Origin: Halomonas sp. SpR8
GTDB taxonomy: Bacteria; Pseudomonadota; Gammaproteobacteria; Pseudomonadales; Halomonadaceae
DNA: 64,000 nucleotides
Direction: 5' to 3'
Assembly: GCF_031010195.1 (NCBI RefSeq)
Contig: NZ_JAUAMC010000001.1
Span: forward strand, 709,175 to 773,174
Below, piece by piece: positions 1 to 9,572 of this stretch; position 1 is the first letter of the stretch; every line of letters begins with the position of its first letter. The notes beneath the pieces are model-generated. The model searched no databases. It saw only the letters and a program-made list of their open reading frames with translations, and was not told the origin of the DNA. The position numbers were made by a program, and so were the translations under genes.

Positions 1-87
1 CCCTATGGGCGTGACGAACGCTCGCGCTGGGAGCGTGATGGTGTGATTGAGCTGCGAATCAGTCGCCTACTGCCGATCCGCTGGTGA
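1..87 (+). CDS. 3' end of an unidentified gene (partial)
   Basis: The first 87 bases form an open frame running in from outside the window and closing with TGA at 85-87. The last 28 codons give an arginine-rich C-terminus ending LLPIRW. I do not recognise the family. The stop lies 8 bases before the ATG of the HprK-like gene and the SD of that gene (GAGGT, 86-90) overlaps the stop, so the two are probably co-transcribed and translationally linked. Confidence 0.6.
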   Translation, partial: PYGRDERSRWERDGVIELRISRLLPIRW

Positions 88-95
88 GGTCGACC

Positions 96-1313
96 ATGCT
101 AGCGTCAGACGCCTTAACCACCGATTACGCGTTACCCGGAATAGGCCCTTGTATTCGCTTGGTTAACGCGCAGCCACTACTGCCGGTTTTGCAACAAGCG
201 ATGCCGGGTTGGGCGTTATCTGCATGCACACGTCAGCCGACAGAACCGGCTATCTGCGTTTGGCAGAAAGAGAAGGGGTTTTGGCAGCAGGCACCGGCGC
301 TGCCACAAGGTATATGGCTAGAAACGCCCGTAAGCACGGCATGTAGCGTAATAGCGGATGTAGCCGGGGCGTTTTTACGCCAGCACTCCGACTATATTGG
401 TCTGCACTGTGGGGCGGCGGAAATAGAGGGGCAGTTGGTGATTTTTCCTGAATCTCACCGTGCCGGTAAAAGCACCTTTACCGCCGCGTTGGCTGCCGCT
501 GGCTATCGAGTTTTTGGTGATGATGTGGTGGCCCTAACGCCCGAAGGGGAAGGTATGTCGCTTGGCATCGCCCCGCGGCTGCGTCTACCACTTCCCACTG
601 CGATGGATGAGGCGTTGCTGGAGTTTATCAGTCAACATAGAGGGCCCTCTGATAGCCGCTATGGCTATTTAGCCCTGGATGACACTCAACTGGCTAGCCA
701 CGGTGAAAAAAGCCCGGTAGGAGCAATCTTATTAATAGACCGGGACAGTCGCGTGACCAACCCCCAACTAACGTCGTTGCAGCACGGGGAAGGGCTGTGG
801 CAACTGTTGAAGCAAAACTTTGCCGATACGCTTTCTGATCAAATGCTAATCGCCAAATTTTGGCCCTTGGTGCAGCGAATACCCTGTTTTCTACTGCGTT
901 ACTCAGATGCCTATCAAGCGGCAGTATTTGTGGGCCGAGAGCTAAAAGATGCGCTCTACGCCCAGCCATCAACGTATACGTCACCTTCACAGGCAGCGGC
1001 AATCTCTCCAGCCGCGGCGCTGGAAAGAAATGATCAGCGTTATTGGCGTGCGCGCCAAGCAGCGCATGAGTACCCGCTCGGCGACGAGCTATTTGTGATT
1101 GCTGAAGAGGGCGGCACTATTCACCGTATGAACGTGACCAGTCGCGCGGTGTGGGCATTGCTGCAACATGAGGCGATGAGTGTTGAAGAGTTAAGCCAAA
1201 CGCTGGTGGCCTTTTTTATGCCCGTCTCCCTGGAGCAAGTCCGCAGAGATATGGCTGAGTTACTGGGTCAGTTTTGGGCCGCAGGTTTAATTGAGCCTGC
1301 GACAACCAGGTAG
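96..1313 (+). CDS. HprK-related kinase fused to a C-terminal PqqD-like domain
   Basis: A 405-residue protein. The middle carries a P-loop (SHRAGKSTF, near residue 125) followed by a GDDVVAL segment typical of HPr-kinase-like proteins, here without the rest of a true HprK. The last ~95 residues (from about residue 310, with MNVTSRAVWALL) look like a PqqD-type winged-helix chaperone, ending in the usual 'AAGLIEPA' turn. In the HPr-rel-A type clusters I know, kinase and PqqD-like protein are usually separate genes; here they are one reading frame. ATG at 96 is chosen because GAGGT sits 5 bases upstream; a GTG at 84 lies after the SD. The likely role is phosphorylation of an unknown protein or peptide, possibly in a modified-peptide system; the substrate cannot be told from this window. 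Confidence 0.75.
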   Translation: MLASDALTTDYALPGIGPCIRLVNAQPLLPVLQQAMPGWALSACTRQPTEPAICVWQKEKGFWQQAPALPQGIWLETPVSTACSVIADVAGAFLRQHSDYIGLHCGAAEIEGQLVIFPESHRAGKSTFTAALAAAGYRVFGDDVVALTPEGEGMSLGIAPRLRLPLPTAMDEALLEFISQHRGPSDSRYGYLALDDTQLASHGEKSPVGAILLIDRDSRVTNPQLTSLQHGEGLWQLLKQNFADTLSDQMLIAKFWPLVQRIPCFLLRYSDAYQAAVFVGRELKDALYAQPSTYTSPSQAAAISPAAALERNDQRYWRARQAAHEYPLGDELFVIAEEGGTIHRMNVTSRAVWALLQHEAMSVEELSQTLVAFFMPVSLEQVRRDMAELLGQFWAAGLIEPATTR

Positions 1314-1327
1314 CGTGATTAGCGCGA

Positions 1328-1921
1328 TTAACGCGGTGCAAACGCACGCCAGGTATCTCGCCAGGCATGCATGACCCGCTCCGGGTACCAGGTTTCCCCC
1401 AAGCTGCCGTTATAACGTGCCAGCGCCCGAGTGAAGTCGCCATTTTCGATAGCCAGATAGTGCGCCAGAATCGTACATCCATAGCGCAAGTTGCGCGGCG
1501 GGTGCGTCAAATCGTCAAGCGGCAGGCCAAGCTCACTGACCCAAAAAGGCATTATTTGCATCAGGCCGACCGCACCTGCGGAGGAGATCGCATCGGCTTT
1601 AAAGGCGCTCTCGACTTGGATCAAGGCTAACACCAAATCCGGCGGTAGCCCTGCCAGCCGGGCTTCTTGATAGATGTGTGTTAGCAGCATTTGGCGCTGT
1701 TCAGGATTGCGAACAAAGCGTGCAAGCGGCGTATCCATACGAGCACGCCATTGACGCGCAATCCACTGCTGCTGAGACGTTTGATGCTGTTGATTAGCCG
1801 CTTCAAGGGTAGCGGACAGGGGGGGAGATAGCGGCTGAGCGGCCACTAGGCTTGTCGCTATAAACCCAGTGCCGCTCAGCAAGATCCCGCGTAGGGTTAT
1901 TACTTTAGCTAGCTTTCTCAC
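1328..1921 (-). CDS. Lytic transglycosylase, SLT domain
   Basis: A 197-residue exported murein lytic transglycosylase. The GTG at 1921 gives a signal peptide (VRKLAKV, then a hydrophobic run ending in AAQP); an upstream in-frame ATG would place a meaningless N-terminus inside proS. The SLT goose-lysozyme-like motifs are present: catalytic Glu in VESAFK, the GLMQIMPFW block, and N-x-x-YG in [13 protein letters not shown]. It should cleave the MurNAc-GlcNAc bond in the periplasm to give 1,6-anhydro ends. It overlaps the end of proS by 17 bases on the same strand and is probably in its transcript. It is short for the family, essentially one catalytic domain. Confidence 0.85.
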   Translation of the reverse strand: MRKLAKVITLRGILLSGTGFIATSLVAAQPLSPPLSATLEAANQQHQTSQQQWIARQWRARMDTPLARFVRNPEQRQMLLTHIYQEARLAGLPPDLVLALIQVESAFKADAISSAGAVGLMQIMPFWVSELGLPLDDLTHPPRNLRYGCTILAHYLAIENGDFTRALARYNGSLGETWYPERVMHAWRDTWRAFAPR

Positions 1922-3623
1922 GCAGAAAATCAACGATTTGATCCGCAGGCACCATGGTGGCTTCGCTATCTCGGCGGCCTTTGTACTCCAGTTCACCGTT
2001 GTCTAGACCACGATCACCGATCACCAAGCGGTGTGGAACCCCCATTAGTTCTAAATCGGCAAATTTAACTCCAGGGCGAGTATCGCGATCATCCAGCAGC
2101 ACGTCTAAACCGGCAGCGCTCAGCGCTTGATAAAGACGCTCGGACTCTTCGCGGACACGCTGGGATTTGTGCGCGTTCATGGGTACCAGTGCCACCTGGA
2201 AGGGGGCAATGGCGTTGGGCCAGATAATGCCCGAGTCATCGTGGTTCTGTTCAATGGCTGCAGCGACCACGCGGGTCACGCCGATGCCGTAACAGCCCAT
2301 CCACGGCTGGCTGGTTTTGCCATTGTCGCCGAGTACGTTGGCGTTCATGGCCTGGGAATACTTTTGGCCAAGCTGGAAAACGTGGCCAACTTCGATGCCG
2401 CGCTTGATCGAGAGCGTGCCCTGGCCATCGGGCGACGGATCGCCTTCCACTACATTGCGCAGGTCGGCCACTTCTGGCAGGGCAACGTCGCGCTCCCAGT
2501 TAATGCCGAAGTAGTGCTTGCCTTCAATATTGGCACCCGCCCCAAAGTCGCTCATTAGGGCAACGCTGCGGTCGGCAATAATGGGCATATTGAGGTTCAC
2601 TGGGCCAAGCGAGCCAAAGCCGGCGCCGGCTGCTGCGCGAATTTCCTCTTCGCTGCCCATAGTCAGCGGAGCCGCCACTTGAGGAAGGTTTTCTGCTTTT
2701 ACCTCGTTCAGCTCATGATCGCCACGCACCAATAGGGCAATCAGGCCACCTTCGGCGGCACGTACGATCAGGGTTTTGACCGTTTTCTCGATGGGTAGAT
2801 CAAACTGTTCAACCAGGGTGGCAATGGTTTTGGCGTTAGGTGTATCTACCAGATGCATCTCTTGGGAAGGCGCTTCGCGCTGTATGTCGCTGCCCAGCGG
2901 AGCGGGCAGGGCTTCGGCCTTTTCCATGTTCGCGGCGTAGTCGGAGGCGTTGGAGAACACGATATCGTCTTCGCCGGAGTCCGCGAGCACGTGGAATTCG
3001 TGGGAGCCGGTACCGCCGATAGAGCCGTTATCGGCGATCACCGGACGAAAGTCGAGGCCCAAACGCGTGAAAATGCGTGTGTAAGCGTCGTACATATCCT
3101 GGTAGGTTTGCTTCAACGAGGCTTCATCCAAGTGGAAGGAGTACGCATCTTTCATGACGAACTCACGCGAGCGCATTACCCCGAAACGCGGGCGAATCTC
3201 GTCGCGAAACTTGGTCTGAATCTGATAAAAATTGATCGGCAGCTGTTTATAGCTGGCGATCTCTTTACGCACTAGGTCAGTAATGACTTCTTCGTGAGTC
3301 GGGCCAACGCAGTAGTCGCGGTCGTGACGGTCTTTGAGACGTAACAGCTCGGGGCCGTACTGCTCCCAGCGGCCAGACTCCTGCCATAGTTCGGCGGGCT
3401 GTACTGCGGGCATGAGAACCTCTTGAGCACCGGCGCGGTTCATCTCTTCGCGCACAATGGCTTCAACTTTACGCAGCGTGCGCAGGCCAAGTGGTAGCCA
3501 CGTATAAAGCCCTGAGGTTAAACGGCGAATCATCCCGGCGCGGAGCATTAGCTGATGACTAATGACTTCAGCATCGGCCGGGGTTTCTTTCAGAGTGGCA
3601 ATCAGTAGTTGGCTGGCGCGCAT
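1905..3623 (-). CDS. proS: Prolyl-tRNA synthetase (bacterial type)
   Basis: A 572-residue class II synthetase that charges tRNA-Pro in the cytoplasm. It follows the E. coli enzyme almost throughout: [19 protein letters not shown] start, motif 1 around [15 protein letters not shown], the [10 protein letters not shown] and [17 protein letters not shown] motif 2 region, a central YbaK-like editing insertion (about residues 230-390), and motif 3 at [14 protein letters not shown]. The start at 3623 gives exactly the family length; an upstream in-frame ATG at 3737 would add 38 residues made of translated tandem repeat. The gene is followed by the overlapping transglycosylase gene. Confidence 0.97.
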   Translation of the reverse strand: MRASQLLIATLKETPADAEVISHQLMLRAGMIRRLTSGLYTWLPLGLRTLRKVEAIVREEMNRAGAQEVLMPAVQPAELWQESGRWEQYGPELLRLKDRHDRDYCVGPTHEEVITDLVRKEIASYKQLPINFYQIQTKFRDEIRPRFGVMRSREFVMKDAYSFHLDEASLKQTYQDMYDAYTRIFTRLGLDFRPVIADNGSIGGTGSHEFHVLADSGEDDIVFSNASDYAANMEKAEALPAPLGSDIQREAPSQEMHLVDTPNAKTIATLVEQFDLPIEKTVKTLIVRAAEGGLIALLVRGDHELNEVKAENLPQVAAPLTMGSEEEIRAAAGAGFGSLGPVNLNMPIIADRSVALMSDFGAGANIEGKHYFGINWERDVALPEVADLRNVVEGDPSPDGQGTLSIKRGIEVGHVFQLGQKYSQAMNANVLGDNGKTSQPWMGCYGIGVTRVVAAAIEQNHDDSGIIWPNAIAPFQVALVPMNAHKSQRVREESERLYQALSAAGLDVLLDDRDTRPGVKFADLELMGVPHRLVIGDRGLDNGELEYKGRRDSEATMVPADQIVDFLREKAS

Positions 3624-3641
3624 GGGCGTGGGCATTCCTTG

Positions 3642-3686
3642 GTTTTTGAAAGCGTAGTTTTTGAAAGCGCAGTTATTAAAAACGTG
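3642..3686. repeat. Three 15-bp tandem repeats upstream of proS
   Basis: Units of the form GTTTTTGAAAGCGTA at 3642, 3657 and (degenerate) 3672, lying 19 bases before the proS start codon. This is one of several short-period arrays in this window placed just upstream of genes. Confidence 0.8.
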
Positions 3687-3878
3687 CTTGTAAGCGTTGA
3701 ATGCTGGCATTGTACGGCCTAGTGGTTGACGCGGCAAAATAGTCCTTATCGCTAAATCATCTATGCTTTTAAATCGCTGTGCTAAACTTATCGAGTTTTA
3801 TGGCGCGGTAGTCGGCAAAAAACCAAAGCGCAACACGCTATATCGGCTATCGTTACTTTTTTGTTTGAGGGAACCTCC

Positions 3879-4313
3879 ATGCATCAAGCAGTTCGTCGCT
3901 GGTTAACCGGGGCCGTGATCGGCGTCTCAATTGTTTCATTAAGTGGTTGCGGTACTCTTTTTCACCCAGAGCGAAAAGGGCAATTGAGCGGTGATATTGA
4001 TCCGGTAATCGCAGTTGCCAACGGCGTGGGACTGCTGTTTTTTATTGTGCCAGGTGTGATTGCCTACGCCGTGGATTTTTCTAATGGCACCATCTACCTG
4101 CCGGGCCGTAACAGCGCCTCAGTCGATGTGCACAACTTAGACGACACTATGGATTTAGCTTCCCTCGAAAAATTGCTCTCTGAGAAAGCCGGCCAGCCGG
4201 TAAGTTTAGAGAGTGAGCTGATCATGATTGAAGAGATGGAAAATCTGGATGAAGCGCTGGCCATGGTACGTATGTCTGGCGTACTGGATGAAGAGAAGCT
4301 TTCTGCCATGTAA
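3879..4313 (+). CDS. Small lipoprotein (YceK/YidQ-like), function unknown
   Basis: A 144-residue protein with a lipoprotein signal: positively charged start, hydrophobic run and lipobox LSGCG with the acyl-acceptor Cys near residue 24. After it comes FHPERKGQLSGDIDPVIAVANG and a second hydrophobic stretch (LLFFIVPGVIAYAVDF), then an acidic C-terminal half. Such 'polysaccharide/UPF lipoproteins' with a short mid-protein hydrophobic segment are widespread but uncharacterised. ATG at 3879 follows GAGGGAACC; a TTG at 3861 is less likely. It is transcribed divergently from proS and ends at a good terminator. Confidence 0.75.
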   Translation: MHQAVRRWLTGAVIGVSIVSLSGCGTLFHPERKGQLSGDIDPVIAVANGVGLLFFIVPGVIAYAVDFSNGTIYLPGRNSASVDVHNLDDTMDLASLEKLLSEKAGQPVSLESELIMIEEMENLDEALAMVRMSGVLDEEKLSAM

Positions 4314-4339
4314 TGCTATGCCGCAAAAAAACAAACCCC

Positions 4340-4372
4340 CAGTTGGGCTTAACGCCTAGCTGAGATTTTTTT
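4340..4372 (+). terminator. Rho-independent terminator after the lipoprotein gene
   Basis: Nine-pair stem (4340-4348 with 4354-4362, two G-T pairs), five-base loop, then seven T after a short AGA spacer. Confidence 0.7.
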
Positions 4373-4410
4373 GTTGATCGCTGTCGTTTGGCTAAGCATA
4401 TTAGTCAGGA

Positions 4411-5274
4411 TTAGCAATACTCTGAGAGCGCGGCTAGCGCCTGGGTGCGGAGCCAAGCGATTTCATCGGCCCATATCTCGGGCTCGACGGTCTCTAAAAT
4501 CATCGGAATGGCGTTAATCCGCGGCTCTTGCATGATGGTGGTGAAGGCGGGCAGGCCGATGTTGCCTTTACCCAGGCTGTGGTGGCGATCCACGCGGCTG
4601 GCAAAGTTGCTTTTAGCATCGTTTAAGTGCATCCCGCGTAGGTACTCAAACCCCACCACTTTACCGAGCTCATCCAGGGTTGCTTGAGTCGCCTCTGCAT
4701 TGCGCAAATCGTAGCCTGCCGCAAAGGCGTGGCAGGTATCAATACATACCCCAACGCGGGTTTTATCGTCCACGTGGGCAATGATTTCGGCTAAATGCTC
4801 GAAGCGCCAGCCCAGGTTGGTACCTTGCCCCGCCGTATTTTCAATTACTGCCGTGACGCCTTGAGTATGCGCTAGTGCTTCATTGACGGATTCCGCAATA
4901 CGCTTTAAGCAGTCGCTTTCGCTGATTTTATTTAAGTGGCTGCCGGGGTGAAAATTAAGCAGCGTCAGCCCCAACTGCTCGCAGCGCTGCATCTCATCCA
5001 GAAAGGCATCCCGGGATTTGCGCAGGCCTTCCTGCTCCGGGTGGCCAAGATTAATCAGATAGCTGTCATGGGGCAGAATCTGCTCTGGGGCGAAGCTATG
5101 CTCGGCGCAGGCGTCGCGGAAGGCTTGAATCGCTTCATCGGTGAGCGGCTTACCTTGCCACTGGCGCTGATTTTTAGTGAACAGCGCAAAGGCGTCTGCG
5201 CCAATGGCTACCGCTCGGTGTACGGCTTGGTCTGCACCGCCAGCGGCGCTCACGTGGGCTCCTAGGTATTTCAC
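4411..5274 (-). CDS. nfo: Deoxyribonuclease IV (AP endonuclease)
   Basis: A 287-residue zinc-dependent apurinic/apyrimidinic endonuclease acting in base excision repair. Close to E. coli Nfo: [12 protein letters not shown] start, [61 protein letters not shown] and [13 protein letters not shown], with the His/Glu/Asp zinc ligands in these blocks intact. The start is GTG at 5274 behind AAGGAGG; an earlier in-frame ATG at 5325 would run into the upstream gdpD gene. Confidence 0.97.
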   Translation of the reverse strand: MKYLGAHVSAAGGADQAVHRAVAIGADAFALFTKNQRQWQGKPLTDEAIQAFRDACAEHSFAPEQILPHDSYLINLGHPEQEGLRKSRDAFLDEMQRCEQLGLTLLNFHPGSHLNKISESDCLKRIAESVNEALAHTQGVTAVIENTAGQGTNLGWRFEHLAEIIAHVDDKTRVGVCIDTCHAFAAGYDLRNAEATQATLDELGKVVGFEYLRGMHLNDAKSNFASRVDRHHSLGKGNIGLPAFTTIMQEPRINAIPMILETVEPEIWADEIAWLRTQALAALSEYC

Positions 5275-5288
5275 GGTAGCCTCCTTGT

Positions 5289-5322
5289 CAGTGTTTGAGC
5301 TTATCATGCGTTTGAACTTATC
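5289..5322. repeat. Two 17-bp tandem repeats upstream of nfo
   Basis: On the minus strand GATAAGTTCAAACGCAT is followed by a second degenerate copy, between the gdpD stop codon and the nfo SD; the first copy overlaps the end of gdpD. Confidence 0.65.
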
Positions 5323-6076
5323 CATGGCTATCTAAAAAGCGCTTGAACACGGCGGGTTCATCGGTGATAACGCTACCGATACCCCACGCCCAACGGCTAT
5401 GAAAGGCACTGGGATCATTGGCGGTATAGCACAAAATTTGATAGCCATCGCGCTGCATGGCGTCGGCTTGAGCACGCTTTAAGCGTGGCCAGTGAGGGTG
5501 CACGCTGAATGCTTCAATGGCCTCGCACTGCTCACGCCAGCTTCTAGGCACGCTACCGAACAGCACGCCCAGGGCCAGCCGCTCTGTGCTAGCAAACTGA
5601 CGGCAATGGGTAAGGGCGCTGGCATTGAAGGATGAGATAATCAAACGCTCGGGGGGGAGCGTATCGAGCATTTCCGGCAGCGTGCGTTCAACCAGCGCGA
5701 TGGGGTCGCGGCCTTTATTGACCTTTATTTCCATATTCACGCCCATTTTCAGCTCATTGAGCAGTGCTAGCATTTGCGCCAAGCTGGGCATTTTCTCACC
5801 CGCAAAACGGTCGTCAAACCAACTTCCTGCATCCAGGGCTTGCGCCTTGGCCCAATCCATGGAGGCAAGCCCGCCGCGGCCGTTTGAGCAACGCGCGACG
5901 TCGCTGTCGTGCCAAATCACCGGGGTGCCGTCACCCAGTAGTTGCACATCCAGCTCGACCCATGTGGCCCCCGCTTGGTGGGCAGCGCGCACCGCTGCAA
6001 GGGTGTTTTCTGGGGCGGCGGCGGAGTAGCCGCGGTGGGCAATGAGTGCGGGTACTTGAATGGCGGGATGCGTCAT
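5318..6076 (-). CDS. ugpQ: Glycerophosphodiester phosphodiesterase (GDPD family)
   Basis: A 252-residue cytoplasmic-type enzyme (no signal peptide) that hydrolyses glycerophosphodiesters to glycerol 3-phosphate and an alcohol. Diagnostic GDPD elements: [17 protein letters not shown] (His-Arg-Gly and the catalytic Glu), [19 protein letters not shown] (ELD metal ligands and second His), and NMEIK. The size matches UgpQ. The product would feed the glycerol 3-phosphate pathway encoded 4 kb away. It lies 43 bases upstream of nfo on the same strand. Confidence 0.9.
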   Translation of the reverse strand: MTHPAIQVPALIAHRGYSAAAPENTLAAVRAAHQAGATWVELDVQLLGDGTPVIWHDSDVARCSNGRGGLASMDWAKAQALDAGSWFDDRFAGEKMPSLAQMLALLNELKMGVNMEIKVNKGRDPIALVERTLPEMLDTLPPERLIISSFNASALTHCRQFASTERLALGVLFGSVPRSWREQCEAIEAFSVHPHWPRLKRAQADAMQRDGYQILCYTANDPSAFHSRWAWGIGSVITDEPAVFKRFLDSHG

Positions 6077-6160
6077 GACAAATCTCTAAGCCTTAGACGA
6101 TAAAAGAGCACTAATACTAGCATGAGTGCATGACAGCGGGATTTCATCTCCTTCGTGGCT

Positions 6161-6258
6161 TGATCTTTAAGCCCTGATCTTTAAGCCCTGATCTTTAAGC
6201 CCTGATCTTTAAGCCCTGATCCTTAAACCCTAGCCCTTAAATTCTGCTCCTTAAACGA
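6161..6258. repeat. Seven-copy 14-bp tandem repeat in the ugpQ-qor gap
   Basis: Unit TGATCTTTAAGCCC: four exact copies at 6161, 6175, 6189 and 6203, then three decaying copies at 6217, 6231 and 6245. It occupies a third of the 298-bp gap between two divergent genes. The rest of the gap holds nothing else I recognise. Confidence 0.95.
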
Positions 6259-6374
6259 CTGAGGTAAAAAACGCTAGCGTGCTAGCTTGATTTAAACGCC
6301 GCGACGCGCTTGTATAACGGCACCTGTTGCTATGAGTGCTCATAACAAGCTCAATAATTAATAAGGAGATACTA

Positions 6375-7352
6375 ATGTCTAAGCGTATTCAATTTGCTCG
6401 TGCCGGCGGTTCAGAGGTACTTGAGTTGGTCGACGTAACGCCTGCTGAACCCGGCCAGGGTGAAGTGCGTATCGCCAACAAAGCCGTTGGCCTAAATTTT
6501 ATCGACATTTATTTTCGTACCGGCCTTTATCCTGCGCCTGCTATGCCTTCTGGGCTGGGTACAGAAGGCGCGGGCGTGGTGGATGCCGTTGGCGAGGGTG
6601 TCACGCACCTTAATGTGGGCGATCGTGTGGCCTATGCGCAAGGCCCATTAGGTGCCTATGCCGAGCTGCATACACTGCCGGCGGCAAAGGTGGTCAAACT
6701 ACCCGACTTCGTGGATTTTGAGACTGCTGCGGCCAGTATGCTCAAGGGGCTTACCGTGCAGTATCTGTTGCGCCAAACCTATGAGTTGAAAGGTGGCGAA
6801 ACCATTCTATTCCACGCCGCCGCTGGTGGGGTGGGATCAATTGCCTGCCAGTGGGCAAAGTCTCTGGGCGTTAAGCTAATTGGTACCGTTAGCTCACAAG
6901 AAAAAGCGGATCTAGCCATGGCCAACGGCGCCTGGGCGACGATCAATTACAGCGAAGAGAGCGTGGTTGAGCGCGTGCGCGAGCTCACCAACGGCGGTAT
7001 GTGCGATGTGGTCTATGACTCGGTGGGTAAAGACACTTGGGAAATGTCGCTGGACTGCCTGAAGCCCCGTGGGCTAATGGTCAGCTTCGGCAACGCCTCT
7101 GGGCCAGTGGATGGGGTTAATATCGGCATCCTTAACCAGAAGGGCGCGCTCTACGTGACTCGTCCTAGCCTCAATGGCTACGCTGATACCCGCGAGCGTT
7201 TGGAGATGATGTGTGAAGAGTTCTTTGCCATGATTGAAAGCGGTAAAGTTAGCATCGATATCGCTAATCGCTACCCGTTGGGAGAAGCGGGCAAAGCCCA
7301 AGACGCGCTGCAAAGCCGCAAAACCACAGGGTCTACTATTCTATTGCCATAG
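6375..7352 (+). CDS. NADPH:quinone oxidoreductase (zeta-crystallin type)
   Basis: A 325-residue medium-chain dehydrogenase/reductase of the Qor family, reducing quinones with NADPH. Features: GROES-like N-terminal half with GLNFIDIYFRTGLYP, then the nucleotide-binding fold with AAAGGVGSIACQWAKSLG, and TVSSQEKADLA downstream. The zinc-binding residues of alcohol dehydrogenases are absent, as expected. ATG at 6375 follows AAGGAGAT; an in-frame ATG at 6336 without an SD is rejected. It is monocistronic, between two tandem-repeat arrays, with its own terminator. Confidence 0.9.
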   Translation: MSKRIQFARAGGSEVLELVDVTPAEPGQGEVRIANKAVGLNFIDIYFRTGLYPAPAMPSGLGTEGAGVVDAVGEGVTHLNVGDRVAYAQGPLGAYAELHTLPAAKVVKLPDFVDFETAAASMLKGLTVQYLLRQTYELKGGETILFHAAAGGVGSIACQWAKSLGVKLIGTVSSQEKADLAMANGAWATINYSEESVVERVRELTNGGMCDVVYDSVGKDTWEMSLDCLKPRGLMVSFGNASGPVDGVNIGILNQKGALYVTRPSLNGYADTRERLEMMCEEFFAMIESGKVSIDIANRYPLGEAGKAQDALQSRKTTGSTILLP

Positions 7353-7418
7353 AGGGTTTGGTGGGCCTTTTGCTATCGCTGATGGGGGCCGCTTCGGCGG
7401 CGTCCAATCCTCCTCTAA

Positions 7419-7445
7419 AGCTCGGCTTCGCCGGGCTTTTTTTTC
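7419..7445 (+). terminator. Rho-independent terminator after the quinone oxidoreductase gene
   Basis: Eight-pair stem AGCTCGGC/GCCGGGCT (one G-T pair), TTC loop, then eight T. Confidence 0.85.
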
Positions 7446-7458
7446 TGTCAGATTTTTT

Positions 7459-7533
7459 ACAGCTCAGATTATTACAACTCGGGTTTTTACAACTCGGGTT
7501 TTTACAACTCGGGTTTTTATAACTCGGGTTTTT
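7459..7533. repeat. Five-copy 15-bp tandem repeat upstream of the SLC13 gene
   Basis: Unit ACAACTCGGGTTTTT: exact copies at 7474, 7489 and 7504, with variant copies at 7459 and 7519 and a partial copy following. Together with the terminator it fills most of the 324-bp gap before the next gene. Confidence 0.95.
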
Positions 7534-7676
7534 ATAACTACAGGGCAATAAATTTGCAGGGGCTATACCTGTGTATGGTAAACGTCTAATGTGCATTGGA
7601 ATAGCGATGCCTATGGTATGGCGCGCATCAATTGTATGCGGCTGTCATTGAGCGGCGGTAAGGGAGTAGGAAAAGG

Positions 7677-9572
7677 ATGTCGATTGAAGACTTAGCAATA
7701 GCACCCAGTACGCTGGTGTTTATCGTCCTCGGGCTAACGCTTGCCGCGTTTATCTGGGGGCGATTTCGCTATGATCTGGTGGCGCTGGCGGCCTTGTTGG
7801 GTTCGGTCATGTTAGGGCTAGTGCCAGCCGAAGGCGCTTTTGCAGGCTTTGGCCACCCGGCGGTGATTACTGTGGCCGCCGTGCTGGTGCTGAGTCGTGG
7901 GTTTGAGCGCTCCGGTGTGGTCGATATTATTGCCAATCAAGTGCTTAAAGTAGGTGAAAACCTGCTGTTACAGCTTTTGGTGCTGGTGGGCACTATCGTA
8001 CTGCTATCGGGTATGATGAATAACGTGGGCGCTCTGGCCCTGCTGCTGCCGGTGGCAATGCGCTTGGCCCGCGAGCATAACACCTCGCCCTCGTTACTGC
8101 TCATGCCGCTAGCGTTTGGCTCTTTGCTTGGCGGGCTGACAACGTTGATCGGCACCCCGCCTAATATCATTATTTCCAGCTATCGAAGGGATGTGACCGG
8201 TGAGGCGTTTAGTATGTTCAGCTTTACACCGGTCGGCATTGTAGTGGCACTCGCCGGTTTGGCGTTTATTGTTCTGATTGGTTGGCGCTTGACCCCGAAG
8301 CGCAGTGGGCAAGCCTCTACCGATGAGATGTTTGATACCGCCAACTATTTGGTTGAGCTAAAAGTAGGCGAAGAGTCGAAAGCCAGAGGTTTGACGCTGC
8401 AACAGCTGCGCGACGAGCTGGATGAAACCATCCCCGTTTTGGCGGTGGTTCGCGATGATAATCGTCGCGCTGGCTATAACTTTCACGGCGCCTTGGAAGA
8501 AGGCGATATTCTGCTGTTGGAGGCAGGGCCCGACGAGCTGCAAATGCTGGAAGACAAAGTGGGGCTCAGTGCGATTGCTGAACTGGAGGAGGAGCTAGAG
8601 GAAGAGCTGGCGGAAGATTCAGAGGCAAAAGACGCAGAGCATTCACTAGATGATAAAGGCACTGATACTGCCCATAAGAAAGAGGCCAAAAAAGATCGCC
8701 AGCCGGTGGATACCGAGGGTCTACAGCTAATTGAAGCGGTAGTGCGTAATGATTCCATGATGATTAATCGCAGCGTACGCCAGCTTCGTTTGAACCATCA
8801 ATTTGGGCTGCACTTAGTAGCCGTCGCCCGGGATGGCGGTCGTTTAAAGCAGAGGTTACGCGATATTCGTTTTAAAAATGGTGATGTATTACTCCTGCAG
8901 GGCAGTGAAAGCGAGATATCGGAAAGCCTTGCCTCACTGGGCTGCCTGCCACTTGCTAAACGTGAGCTGTACCTGGGCCAGCCGCGTAAACTGATAATGT
9001 CGATTGCCATTTTTGCCCTGGCGATTATGGCCATGCTATTTGATTTACTTCCCGCTGCCGTCGCGATGAGCAGCGCCGCGTTGACTTCACTGTTGATTGG
9101 TGTGCTGCCACTGCGCGAAGGCTACCAAGCCATTGATGGCCCTGTCATCGTGCTGCTAGCGGCGATGATACCCGTGGGTGAAGCGTTGGAAACCAGCGGT
9201 GGTGCTGATTTGATTGCCGACGCGTTGCTGAGCTTTGGCAGTGACTGGCCGGTCGTCGTCACCATGGTCGGGCTGTTTTTACTCTCTATGCTGCTCTCCA
9301 ATGTGGTCAACAATGCGGCGGCTGCGCTGCTGATGGCGCCTATTGCGGTGAGTTTAGCCAATGGCTTTGATGTCTCACTCGACCCGTTCTTGATGGTGGT
9401 GGCGGTTAGTGCCTCCTGTGCGTTTTTAACCCCGATCGGACATCAATCCAATACGCTGGTGCTAGGGCCGGGTGGTTACCGCTTTGGCGATTATTGGAAA
9501 CTGGGCTTACCGCTTTCACTGGTCGTTCTGGTGGTTGCGATCCCGCTGATTTTGTTGGTGTGGCCGCTGTAG
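7677..9572 (+). CDS. SLC13/DASS-type permease with two RCK_C (TrkA-C) domains
   Basis: A 631-residue inner-membrane transporter. The N-terminal half has about five membrane segments and MMNNVGALALLLPVA followed by GTPPNIIISSY; the C-terminal half has SNVVNNAAAALLMAPIA and GHQSNTLVLGPGGY, the paired signature of the divalent-anion:Na+ symporter fold. Between the halves lie two cytoplasmic RCK_C domains (roughly residues 222-295 and 345-430) that probably gate transport. They are joined by a very acidic then lysine-rich linker (EEELEEELAEDSEAKDAEH) that looks disordered. Substrate (dicarboxylate, sulfate or other anion) is not evident. ATG at 7677 follows AGGAAAAGG. Confidence 0.85.
   Translation: MSIEDLAIAPSTLVFIVLGLTLAAFIWGRFRYDLVALAALLGSVMLGLVPAEGAFAGFGHPAVITVAAVLVLSRGFERSGVVDIIANQVLKVGENLLLQLLVLVGTIVLLSGMMNNVGALALLLPVAMRLAREHNTSPSLLLMPLAFGSLLGGLTTLIGTPPNIIISSYRRDVTGEAFSMFSFTPVGIVVALAGLAFIVLIGWRLTPKRSGQASTDEMFDTANYLVELKVGEESKARGLTLQQLRDELDETIPVLAVVRDDNRRAGYNFHGALEEGDILLLEAGPDELQMLEDKVGLSAIAELEEELEEELAEDSEAKDAEHSLDDKGTDTAHKKEAKKDRQPVDTEGLQLIEAVVRNDSMMINRSVRQLRLNHQFGLHLVAVARDGGRLKQRLRDIRFKNGDVLLLQGSESEISESLASLGCLPLAKRELYLGQPRKLIMSIAIFALAIMAMLFDLLPAAVAMSSAALTSLLIGVLPLREGYQAIDGPVIVLLAAMIPVGEALETSGGADLIADALLSFGSDWPVVVTMVGLFLLSMLLSNVVNNAAAALLMAPIAVSLANGFDVSLDPFLMVVAVSASCAFLTPIGHQSNTLVLGPGGYRFGDYWKLGLPLSLVVLVVAIPLILLVWPL

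Noticed and set aside
3624..3737. N-terminal extension of ProS
   Set aside because: The 38 extra residues come from a tandem repeat; the start at 3623 gives the standard ProS length.
6161..6258. Possible CRISPR array
   Set aside because: Units are 14 bp and head to tail with no spacers; no cas genes are near.
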